Shown here: positions 1 to 5,041 of the stretch, piece after piece | How positions within the stretch are numbered: position 1 is the stretch's first letter | How the letters are laid out: each line of letters begins with the position of its first letter | Assembly: GCA_031283515.1 (NCBI GenBank) | Contig: JAITBS010000520.1 | Location: 1-5,041 of the forward strand | DNA: 5,041 nucleotides | DNA from: Planctomycetaceae bacterium | Lineage (GTDB): Bacteria > Planctomycetota > Planctomycetia > Pirellulales > Thermoguttaceae | Direction: 5' to 3' | Notes under the pieces: model-generated | The model's database searches: none | Seen by the model: only the letters and a program-made list of their open reading frames with translations | What the model was told of the DNA's origin: nothing | Translations under genes and position numbers: made by a program

Positions 1-143
1 TTTTTGAACCTCAACAACCTCCACGCTCGTTTTTTAAATCTCAACAATACTGGTCCCCCCCCCCCCTGCTTTTCCTGTCTTGCCCATTTTAACATCGGAC
101 TTTTCGCTAAACTTTTCACCATTCTTTTTGCTAAATTTTTCAT
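1..143 (-). CDS. Unrecognised basic protein, N-terminal 47 codons only (runs off the left edge)
   Basis: The minus strand is open from the ATG at 143-141 to the window edge, with no stop in 47 codons. The start is well supported: AAGGAG lies at 156-151, seven bases upstream. The peptide begins MKNLAKRMVKSLAKSPMLKW and continues ARQEKQGGGGPVLLRFKKRA then WRLLRFK. It is strongly basic, with Lys and Arg spread along its length. Two short self-similar pairs are visible: NLAKRM/SLAKSPM and LLRFK/LLRFK ten residues apart. I see no obvious signal peptide or transmembrane segment. Residues 26-30 are encoded over a run of 12 G, so the reading frame depends on the exact length of that run. With 12 G the frame stays open; with 11 or 13 it stops within seven codons after the run. 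I do not recognise the family and infer no function. Reality as a gene is likely from the ribosome binding site and open frame; alternatively it is a short decayed gene. Confidence 0.6.
   Translation of the reverse strand, partial: MKNLAKRMVKSLAKSPMLKWARQEKQGGGGPVLLRFKKRAWRLLRFK
55..66 (-). repeat. Homopolymer G12 tract inside a coding region
   Basis: The plus strand has 12 consecutive C (12 G on the coding minus strand), an outlier in AT-rich DNA. It gives the last base of a Gln codon, three Gly codons and part of a fourth in the left-edge gene. Mononucleotide runs of this length are known hot spots for slipped-strand mispairing, and also for sequencing and assembly errors. Slippage by +1 gives a TAA seven codons after the tract and slippage by -1 gives a TGA after four further codons, so the tract could act as an on/off switch. 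That role is inferred. Confidence 0.85.
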
Positions 144-150
144 CGTTATA

Positions 151-156
151 CTCCTT
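151..156 (-). promoter_or_regulatory. Shine-Dalgarno site of the left-edge gene
   Basis: The minus strand reads AAGGAG here, followed by seven bases (TATAACG) and then the ATG at 143-141. This is the strongest ribosome binding site in the window and is the main reason to accept a gene whose visible part is only 47 codons. Confidence 0.75.
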
Positions 157-329
157 AATTTCTCAAGATTTTGTTGAAATCACCGCCATTAATCACCGCA
201 ACACAATTACGGCAAAAAATAAAGTACGGCTAAAACAGAATTAAAGTTTACACAAAAAAAATAAGAAATCAATCGGTGGTCTTAAAAGTTTTCAAATTTT
301 TTGTAATATTTCAGTGAAATTATTATTTT

Positions 330-462
330 GTAATCTATCAGTGGAATATTTCGTCAATTTGTTTACCAATGGACTCCAAAGGTAGCCAACGTTTCGCCGA
401 AACGTTTTCACTTGTAATTGCCAACTGTAAACAAATTCAAAAATATTCCACTGATAGATTAC
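330..462. repeat. Large near-palindrome (37/36-bp arms) with a nested hairpin
   Basis: The left arm 330-366 and right arm 427-462 are inverted copies of each other. The outer 22 bases match exactly (beginning GTAATCTATCAGTGG), then a small mismatch (CGTC against TTG), then 11 further matches (AATTTGTTTAC). The 60-base centre holds a second perfect inverted repeat, AACGTTTCG at 388-396 against CGAAACGTT at 398-406. The left flank at 302-318 carries another related piece (AATATTTCAGTG) that resembles the reverse complement of the right part of the copy near 4711-4730. The whole looks like a small structured repeat element (MITE-like or REP-like) that could fold as DNA or RNA. It encodes no protein that I can support. 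Confidence 0.85.
411..454 (+). repeat. Dispersed repeat, copy A
   Basis: This 44-bp unit starts CTTGTAATTGCCAACTGTAA and ends TATTCCACTGA. It recurs at 4675-4720 in the same orientation. The two copies are identical except for an internal A run of five here and seven there. Its right part is also the right arm of the near-palindrome at 330-462, so copy A sits inside a larger composite element. Similarity continues weakly past 454, with 13 of 16 bases shared from CCACTGA through the CG at 461-462. Confidence 0.9.
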
Positions 463-636
463 GTGATTTTTTATTTCCAATCGTCAATAAGAACACATTG
501 AAAGGTACCCCTTGCAAAAAAATATCGAATGGTTTTAATATTATCAACATTAAAAATAACAATCTAATCTAATTTTCAATCATGCCATTGAAAAAGTAAG
601 GCTTACAACTATATTTGTACCATAGAAAAAATAATT

Positions 637-666
637 TTGGCAATACTCAAATTTTTTTAATAATAT
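637..666 (+). promoter_or_regulatory. Likely sigma-70-type promoter of the tRNA gene
   Basis: TTGGCA (637-642) is separated by 18 bases from TAATAT (661-666). Both are close to the housekeeping consensus hexamers, and the expected start would be near 673, about ten bases before the mature tRNA 5' end at 684. The position in front of a stable RNA gene supports the call. It is unproven because the surrounding DNA is very AT-rich and chance matches are common. Confidence 0.5.
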
Positions 667-683
667 TTGAAGCCATATTTTAA

Positions 684-757
<74 letters not shown>

Positions 758-1018
758 CTGATTTTCACAGATTTTTAGAGATTATTTTTTGAAAATACGA
801 AACAAACAAAAGAACAAAACAAACGAAAATTTTGCTTCAAACTCTTTTTTGTTTACTTATTTTTTCGTCTAGTGCTTCGTTAATTTTGGGATACATGTTT
901 TATGAAAGACATTCGATTAAAATTAATTTTTTAAGGCTATTTGTCGGCTCATTCCCAATTTTAAGATTAACAAAGTATTAGTTCGTATTCTCAAAAAACA
1001 AAATAGACAGTTACATCT

Positions 1019-1564
1019 CTACACTTCAGGCTCGAAAACCAATTGTTCGGAAATATGTCCCTTCTTGGTTTGGGTATTCTCTTCACAACAATTATGTTGT
1101 TTCGGAACATCAATAAATGTACCATCCATAACACAACCTCGCTTCACCTCAATACCATGACGAGCTAACTCCTCATAGAATAAATCAAAAAGAGAACGCT
1201 CCATATTTTGCTCTTTCAGTAACTCGCCAAAAAGCCATATCGTACGTGCATCCGGAACCCTGTCCGAAAGATTCAAACCGAGAAATTCCCGAAATGATAA
1301 ACGGTCACGGATAAGAAATTCCGTATTTTCATCGGAAAGATTGTAAAGCGTTTTGAGAATAAGAATCTTAAACATCAAAAGTAAATCAAACGGAGGACGA
1401 CCGCCTTTAGAGGGATTTCGCTGATGACGAAGCGTCGAAAGAGGTGCCAAAAATATCGTCCAATTGACAAGAGCATTGAGACGAACAAGAAAGTTATTCA
1501 ATTTGTGAATTTTATTGAGTTGATAGTCAATATCAAAAAAAGAAGAACGATGATGAAGGGACAT
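1019..1564 (-). pseudogene. IS5-family transposase, truncated: N-terminal half with the first catalytic Asp
   Basis: The 181-residue product from the ATG at 1564 matches the N-terminal half of IS5-type DDE transposases (DUF772/InsH N-terminal type). It shows SFFDIDYQLNKI at 8-19, the hallmark GGRPPFDLLLMFKILILKTL at 54-73, then DRVPDARTIWLFGELL at 101-116. VMDGTFIDVPKQHN (145-158) carries the first catalytic Asp (D147), and the usual REEN-like stretch appears as CCEENTQTKKG. The family normally has about 320-340 residues with a second Asp and a Glu further on. Here the similarity ends at about HISEQ (170-174) and a TAG follows after seven unrelated residues, so the protein should be inactive. 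I chose Met at 1564 because the upstream ATG at 1609 adds only a Phe-rich, low-complexity tail from a poly-T run. Neither start has a ribosome binding site. I could not find terminal inverted repeats or a target duplication, so the element boundaries are unknown. Confidence 0.85.
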
Positions 1565-1728
1565 AAAACAAAAAGTTAAAAAAAAAGAGGAAAAGAGAAA
1601 AAAATACACATATTAGAATATCATAACATTATTTTAACTATGGACAAGTGGGGTTTAAAAGTTTCCTAAATATCTAATATTTTAAGTTCGTGTAAAAGAT
1701 AGTGTTTTCCATTTTGTGTGTTATATTA

Positions 1729-2868
1729 TCAAGTGTTCACGATTGACTTGTAGTAATTGAGATATTGTTCGAGAATTTTTTTCTCATCGTATTTTTCAAA
1801 TACAGATTCTTTTGCTCTTTTTCCGAATGTTTTTCCTAATTCGGGGTTTTCGAGAAGTTGGATAATTTTTTCTGCCAATACTTGTGGATTTTGCGGCGGA
1901 ACAACAAAACCGGTTTGGTTATTTTCGATAATCTCACTGAGCCCGCCGACATTGGAAACCACAATCGGACACTCCGCAACTGCGTATTCCAATACACTGT
2001 TGGAAAAACTTTCCGAATGACTTGAAAGCACCGCAACATCAAAATTGGGAATTATTGTAAGCGGATTATCAATTCCTCCGTACCAGAGTATCCGTTCAGA
2101 AATACCCAATTCATCGGCAAGATGTTGTAATTCTTTTTTGTGATTTTCTTGAGGCTCACCAATACAAAGAAGCCAAGTGTCGGGAATTTTTTCGAGAACA
2201 ATTTTTGTGGCACGAATTAACGAGGAGTAATCTTTGATTGGACGTACGGAAGCTACCATACCGATGATTTTTCCGTGTTGTGCTTTTTTGGGGATGGGCA
2301 GTTTTTCACGTTCCCAAGGGACACGTAGTCCTTCCTGAATACGGTTTGTTGCAACAGGATTTCTGATAACGGTAATGGATTCTAAAGGCGTTCGGTCATT
2401 TCGAAACGCTGCCTGACGTGCCGCTTCGCTGTTGGCAATATATTTTGTTCCGAAAAAACGGCTTAACCGGTTAATAGCACGGTATTTCAAACGTCTGTCG
2501 TAGCCGCAATCACGCCGGTTGCCAACAACTCGGCATCGCAACGATAAACTCGATGCCAGTACCGCAGCAAACTCGCCCATCGGACTGAATGCTTGAATAA
2601 GATCAATATTCCATTTACGAATCAATTGGTTTAGAGCCCAAAGACGCCGCAACCAGGAACATCGCGTTATTCCGTAACGTTCCCCAAGAACAAGCGGTTG
2701 ATGTTCAAGAATACTCGGTTCCGGATGCCAGAGTGTGGAAAAAATCACAAAATGTTTCTCAAATTCCGAATCAGGAATATTGTTCAGCAGCCAGAGTAAA
2801 TGTTGCTCACTTCCGCCACGACTTGACCAAAGATCATCAATAAGGTATAAAATTCGAATCGGTTGCAT
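1729..2868 (-). CDS. Glycosyltransferase, GT4-type (GT-B fold)
   Basis: The 379-residue protein has the length and layout of a family 4 glycosyltransferase, a retaining enzyme that moves a sugar from a nucleotide-sugar donor to a lipid-linked or growing glycan, usually at the inner face of the membrane. The N-terminal acceptor domain starts with a beta strand and the loop RILYLIDDLWSSRGGSEQHL (4-23). A hinge region around YIANSEAARQ (143-152) and VIRNPV (167-172) leads to the donor domain beginning IIGMVASVRPIKDYSSLIRA (201-220). The signature E-x7-E motif is intact: E286 and E294 in ESFSNSVLE, followed by NVGGLSEIIENNQTGFVVPP (306-325). No signal peptide or transmembrane helix is seen. The ATG at 2868 is the only sensible start, but no Shine-Dalgarno site precedes it. 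It is divergent from the ThuA-like gene and isolated on its other side by the IS remnant. Probable role is surface or exopolysaccharide synthesis; donor and acceptor cannot be read from the sequence. Confidence 0.93.
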   Translation of the reverse strand: MQPIRILYLIDDLWSSRGGSEQHLLWLLNNIPDSEFEKHFVIFSTLWHPEPSILEHQPLVLGERYGITRCSWLRRLWALNQLIRKWNIDLIQAFSPMGEFAAVLASSLSLRCRVVGNRRDCGYDRRLKYRAINRLSRFFGTKYIANSEAARQAAFRNDRTPLESITVIRNPVATNRIQEGLRVPWEREKLPIPKKAQHGKIIGMVASVRPIKDYSSLIRATKIVLEKIPDTWLLCIGEPQENHKKELQHLADELGISERILWYGGIDNPLTIIPNFDVAVLSSHSESFSNSVLEYAVAECPIVVSNVGGLSEIIENNQTGFVVPPQNPQVLAEKIIQLLENPELGKTFGKRAKESVFEKYDEKKILEQYLNYYKSIVNT

Positions 2869-3090
2869 GAAATGAGTTGGTTAGCGGCTTGAGAATTTTA
2901 ATCAATGAGGAATCTTTTGAAAGATCTTTTTTGTAGGGCAAGAGGTTGTCCATGAAATAAAGGTATAAAAAAGTCTGAACGATGATTTTTGTGATTTTTT
3001 ATTTTATCAAAACCTGCCGAACAAACCAGCCGAGTAATCAAAAGTTTTTTGAAAAATAAATAATATCGTAATAGGATTAGGTGTAGTAAT
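2869..3090. promoter_or_regulatory. Divergent intergenic region between the glycosyltransferase and ThuA-like genes
   Basis: These 222 bp must hold the start signals of both flanking genes because they are transcribed away from each other. No hexamer pair is convincing. TTGAAA with TAGGAT (3072-3077) at 17-base spacing exists, but it would start transcription inside or just after the ThuA ribosome binding site. Short open frames here lack support. Confidence 0.4.
3079..3083 (+). promoter_or_regulatory. Shine-Dalgarno-like site of the ThuA-like gene
   Basis: AGGTG lies seven bases before the ATG at 3091. It favours 3091 over the in-frame ATG at 3109, which has no such site. Both starts leave an export signal in the product. 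Confidence 0.5.
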
Positions 3091-4134
3091 ATGATTAAGT
3101 ACAAACGAATGCGAAAGTTGTTTTATCAATTGATTATTGTTTTGGTGTTTGTTCCGATCTTTTTTGGGGAACTGGTGCCGGGTGAACCGTTACAATATAA
3201 GGGAACTCCGAATCTTCCGGGAAATGGTAAACAAGTTGTTTTAGTTTCCGGCGATGAGGAATACCGTTCGGAAGAAGCGGTTGTTCAGTTGGGTCGAATT
3301 CTTGCCAAACATCACGGATTTGATTGTACAATACTTTTTGCAATCAATCCTGAAACTGGTGAAATTGATCCGGTTTGTACAACGAATATTCCTTATCTTC
3401 ATGTATTGAAAACGGCGGATGTATTGGTGGTTAATCTTCGGTTCCGCAATTTACCGGATGAGCAGATGCAGTATTTTGACGAGTATCTTCGGAGGGGCAA
3501 ACCGGTATTGGGTATGCGGACTTCTACTCATGCTTTTCGTATTCCGAAAGAGAGGATGTTTGCTCGATACAGTTTCGATTATCACGATAACACGGGCAAT
3601 TGGGAACAAGGATTTGGACGAAAAATATTAGGGGAAACATGGATTGACCATCATGGTCATCACGGATATGAGGCAACACGAGGAATGATTGTTGCCGAAA
3701 ACAAGACACATCCGATAGTTCGCGGCTGCGAGGACATTTTTGGATTGACGGATGTGTATCGTATTCGGTTGCCGCTTCCGGGCGACTCAATGCCGTTGGT
3801 TTTGGGACAGGTACTGGCGGGTATGAAACCAACCGATCAACCGGTTGCCGGTTCCAAAAACGACCCCATGATGCCGATTGCTTGGATAAAAACGTACAAA
3901 ACGGAGGACAACAAAACCGGCAATGTGTTTACGACAACAATGGGATCATCGCAAGACCTTGAAAGTGAAGGGTTACGTCGTCTTTTGGTGAATGCGGTGT
4001 ATTGGCTTTCCGGATTGGAATCGGTGATTTTGGAGCGTACTAATGTCGGAATTGTCGGTAATTACGAAACACTTCCTATGGGGTTTGGGAAACACAAAAA
4101 AGGAAGGAAACCGGAAAATTTCATCCAAGATTAA
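3091..4134 (+). CDS. Exported ThuA-like domain protein
   Basis: The 347-residue product begins with a basic stretch (KYKRMRK) and a hydrophobic core (LIIVLVFVPIFFG, 14-26), so it is probably exported or membrane-anchored by a signal sequence. The rest is one ThuA-like domain (trehalose-utilisation protein family, class I glutamine amidotransferase-like fold). Landmarks are the first strand and turn QVVLVSGDEEYRSEE (48-62), ADVLVVNLRFRNLPDEQ (109-125), the elbow GKPVLGMRTSTHAF (136-149), the His-rich WIDHHGHHGYE (184-194), the MPIAWIKTY strand (261-269), NVFTTTMGSSQDL (278-290) and the final helix LRRLLVNAVYWLSGLE (295-310). At the elbow, where amidotransferases have their catalytic Cys, this protein has Arg-Thr-Ser, so it is not a Cys-dependent amidotransferase. 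Exported ThuA-like proteins are numerous in Planctomycetota and are often linked to carbohydrate metabolism, but no reaction can be assigned here. The neighbouring divergent glycosyltransferase is compatible with a glycan-related role. The basic C-terminal tail (GKHKKGRKPENFIQD) is outside the fold. Confidence 0.92.
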   Translation: MIKYKRMRKLFYQLIIVLVFVPIFFGELVPGEPLQYKGTPNLPGNGKQVVLVSGDEEYRSEEAVVQLGRILAKHHGFDCTILFAINPETGEIDPVCTTNIPYLHVLKTADVLVVNLRFRNLPDEQMQYFDEYLRRGKPVLGMRTSTHAFRIPKERMFARYSFDYHDNTGNWEQGFGRKILGETWIDHHGHHGYEATRGMIVAENKTHPIVRGCEDIFGLTDVYRIRLPLPGDSMPLVLGQVLAGMKPTDQPVAGSKNDPMMPIAWIKTYKTEDNKTGNVFTTTMGSSQDLESEGLRRLLVNAVYWLSGLESVILERTNVGIVGNYETLPMGFGKHKKGRKPENFIQD

Positions 4135-4150
4135 GGACTGTGGTTAGTGA

Positions 4151-4250
4151 ATAGTGATGAGTGAATAGTGAATAGTTGCGCAAGCGGAAGTAATACCATT
4201 TCGGCAGTAATTCCGCTTGCGAACACTATTAACTGTTCACTATTAACTAT
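4151..4250. repeat. Long imperfect inverted repeat with 7-bp periodicity; possible terminator of the ThuA-like gene
   Basis: The left side carries tandem AGTGAAT-like heptads (about 4146-4176) and the right side carries the matching ACTATT/TTCACTATT units. The core stem is perfect: GCAAGCGGAA (4180-4189) pairs with TTCCGCTTGC (4211-4220) around a 21-base loop. AATAGT (4171-4176) then pairs with ACTATT (4225-4230), GTGAATAGTG (4161-4170) nearly pairs with 4231-4240, and 4151-4160 partly pairs with 4241-4250. It starts 17 bases after the ThuA-like stop codon. It could end transcription or protect the mRNA 3' end, but there is no T run right after the stem, so it is not a classical intrinsic terminator. 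Confidence 0.75.
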
Positions 4251-4528
4251 TCCATTGATATATTACAATAACTTAAATAGTGTTCTCATGAAAATCAAGC
4301 TAATTTAGCGCAAATGCTTTTTATTTTTTAGTAACGATACTTTTTACGCTTTAAATTGCGGTTCTATTTCAAAACGGCTGTTCTCTAAATGGCACTTGCA
4401 GTGTGAAAGATTACACAATATTTTGTACACCAAAACAGAGACTTACAGAGCGATGGAGTTCTGTCTTTCCGTTTGAAAATTTTCCTTGTGTCCACAGGTG
4501 GTTGTGAATTTAGGCAGATAAATTGGGT

Positions 4529-4602
4529 TTCGGCGTTTCGCCGACACACCGAAAGCCTACGGAATCGGGTAGTCAACCTTTCGCCGACTTGCCTCTGTTG
4601 AC
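4529..4602. repeat. Structured mosaic repeat module sharing motifs with the 330-462 element
   Basis: The hairpin CGGCG-TTT-CGCCG (4531-4543) is followed by GGTAGTCAAC (4568-4577), TTTCGCCGA (4579-4587) and an inverted pair GTCAAC (4572-4577) with GTTGAC (4597-4602). GGTAGnCAAC followed by nTTTCGCCGA also occurs at 381-400 in the left element. GGTAGGCAAC occurs on the minus strand at 4675-4666, next to the dispersed-repeat copy. The module is visibly richer in G and C than its flanks. It may be a structured RNA or a REP-like mobile repeat; no protein is supported. Confidence 0.6.
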
Positions 4603-4674
4603 GGGCGGAAATGAAAAACCAACCGTGTACAACACAATAACAAAAACAACCGTTGCGACCTTTCAGTTGCCTAC

Positions 4675-4720
4675 CTTGTAATTGCCAACTGTAAACAAAT
4701 TCAAAAAAATATTCCACTGA
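4675..4720 (+). repeat. Dispersed repeat, copy B
   Basis: This 46-bp copy of the unit at 411-454 is in the same orientation, about 4.26 kb away. It differs only in having seven instead of five A in the internal run. Unlike copy A it has no inverted partner close by on its left, so it is not part of an equally large palindrome. On its right it continues as AATATTGCG, a diverged form of the sequence after copy A. Confidence 0.9.
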
Positions 4721-4800
4721 AATATTGCGAAAATTGCACTGGAACAAAATCAAAAGATTTGGTACGATTCCAAAACAAAATGAAAAATAGGTAAGAAATT

Positions 4801-4830
4801 TTGATTTTGTAATGATATTCCGAATATGAT
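4801..4830 (+). promoter_or_regulatory. Possible promoter of the TPR lipoprotein gene
   Basis: TTGATT (4801-4806) and TATGAT (4825-4830) are separated by 18 bases and lie just upstream of the lipoprotein start at 4854. The hexamers are fair matches to the housekeeping consensus. The implied leader is only about 15-17 bases and shows no Shine-Dalgarno site. Chance occurrence in AT-rich DNA is quite possible. Confidence 0.35.
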
Positions 4831-4853
4831 TTTCGGTGACAGTCTTGATTTTA

Positions 4854-5041
4854 ATGGTTTTAATACGTTTATTTTTGGTCTTCTTTTTGTTGACATTCCT
4901 AAGTGCTTGTCATTGGGGCGGAGCATTGAAGCCGATCACTCCAAGTCAAATTCTTAGCAATGAACGAAGCCGGCTCGGAATTGCCGCAATGGAACGCGGA
5001 GATATTACGGAAGCAGAAAAACGGCTTGAGGAAGCAGTTAA
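4854..5041 (+). CDS. TPR-repeat lipoprotein, N-terminal part (runs off the right edge)
   Basis: The frame is open from the ATG at 4854 to the window edge (62 codons and two bases). The first residues MVLIRLFLVFFLLTFLSAC form a lipoprotein signal peptide: short basic start, hydrophobic core and lipobox LSAC with the lipidated Cys at residue 19 (codon 4908-4910). The mature part starts CHWGGALKPITPSQILSNER and continues SRLGIAAMERGDITEAEKRL then EEAV. The stretch from about LGIAAMERGD to EEAV fits the first helix pair of a tetratricopeptide repeat (A-x-x-x-x-G-D/N-x-x-E-A-E). The protein is therefore probably anchored in an envelope membrane and acts as a protein-binding scaffold; the partner is unknown. 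An in-frame GTG at 4836 could extend it by six residues, but ATG gives a normal-length signal peptide. An in-frame TGA just upstream rules out a longer gene. No clear ribosome binding site is seen. Confidence 0.8.
   Translation, partial: MVLIRLFLVFFLLTFLSACHWGGALKPITPSQILSNERSRLGIAAMERGDITEAEKRLEEAV

Larger units (their letters stand above)
144..683. other. Non-coding stretch between the left-edge gene and the tRNA gene
   Basis: About 540 bp with no credible gene. Contents: the ribosome binding site of the left gene, a 9-bp direct repeat AATCACCGC (178-186 and 191-199) upstream of that gene, the near-palindrome at 330-462 with one dispersed-repeat copy at 411-454, and the tRNA promoter at 637-666. 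The short open frames over 292-572 lie on both strands of the palindrome, have no ribosome binding site, and are explained by the repeat. The rest, about 200-300 and 463-636, is plain AT-rich DNA. Confidence 0.7.
4135..4853. other. Repeat-rich non-coding stretch between the ThuA-like and TPR lipoprotein genes
   Basis: About 720 bp without a credible gene. It contains the heptad-based inverted repeat at 4151-4250, a plain AT-rich part (about 4256-4430), a locally GC-richer structured module (about 4529-4602), the second dispersed-repeat copy (4675-4720) and a possible promoter (4801-4830). A 122-codon open frame on the minus strand across 4385-4753 runs through the repeats, has no ribosome binding site, and is rich in Cys, Trp and Arg. 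It is better explained as chance. Confidence 0.7.

Noticed and set aside
292..572. Short open frames on both strands (62 and 67 codons) over the palindrome
   Set aside because: They overlap each other and follow the inverted repeat; no ribosome binding site and no domain-like composition. The peptide similarity between this region and 4385-4753 (EFVYSWQLQ) is just the shared DNA repeat read in the same frame.
1565..1609. Extended transposase start at 1609
   Set aside because: The 15 extra residues are a Phe-rich string from a poly-T run. Related transposases begin near the Met at 1564.
2908..2930. Small hairpin ATCTTT/AAAGAT followed by a T-rich run as a terminator
   Set aside because: The stem is six AT-rich pairs with a two-base loop. 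It lies between divergent genes where no transcript is expected to end.
3046..3077. Possible promoter TTGAAA-N17-TAGGAT for the ThuA-like gene
   Set aside because: Transcription would start about seven bases before the ATG, at or past the Shine-Dalgarno-like site, so the two signals conflict.
2898..3104. 68-codon minus-strand open frame between the divergent genes
   Set aside because: It overlaps the start and ribosome binding site of the ThuA-like gene, and its Leu/Phe/Ile-rich composition comes from AT-rich DNA.
4385..4753. 122-codon minus-strand open frame
   Set aside because: It runs through the repeat modules, is Cys/Trp/Arg-rich, lacks a ribosome binding site and resembles no family.

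Overview
The window is AT-rich, bacterial, and looks like accessory or intergenic-rich chromosome. A secreted ThuA-like protein with the sequence style common in Planctomycetota, a tRNA gene without an encoded CCA, and a TPR lipoprotein suggest a low-GC member of the Planctomycetota/PVC group. That placement is an inference from protein style, not a proven identification.

Layout. At the left edge a gene on the minus strand enters the window with a very good Shine-Dalgarno site and runs off the edge after 47 codons. Its 5' coding part contains an uninterrupted run of 12 G. Next comes about 540 bp without a gene. It holds a large near-palindrome (330-462), one copy of a dispersed repeat (411-454), and a promoter for a tRNA-Arg(UCG) gene at 684-757. 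A broken IS5-type transposase (minus strand, 1019-1564) follows. It keeps the N-terminal domain and the first catalytic Asp but has lost the rest of the catalytic core. A complete GT4-type glycosyltransferase (minus, 1729-2868) is divergent from a complete, probably exported ThuA-like protein (plus, 3091-4134). About 720 bp of repeat-rich noncoding DNA follows: a 7-bp-periodic inverted repeat at 4151-4250, a locally GC-rich structured module at about 4529-4602, and the second copy of the dispersed repeat at 4675-4720. At the right edge a lipoprotein with a TPR-like start (plus, from 4854) runs out of the window.

How it fits together. The glycosyltransferase probably builds a cell-surface or exported glycan. 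The ThuA-like protein and the TPR lipoprotein are probably envelope or periplasmic proteins. No operon is visible: neighbouring genes are divergent or separated by long repeat-filled gaps.

The most notable signals are the G12 tract, where a change of one G in either direction gives a stop codon within seven codons after the tract (a candidate phase-variable gene), and a mosaic repeat family. Two members of that family, in the same orientation and about 4.26 kb apart, bracket the tRNA, the IS remnant, the glycosyltransferase and the ThuA gene.
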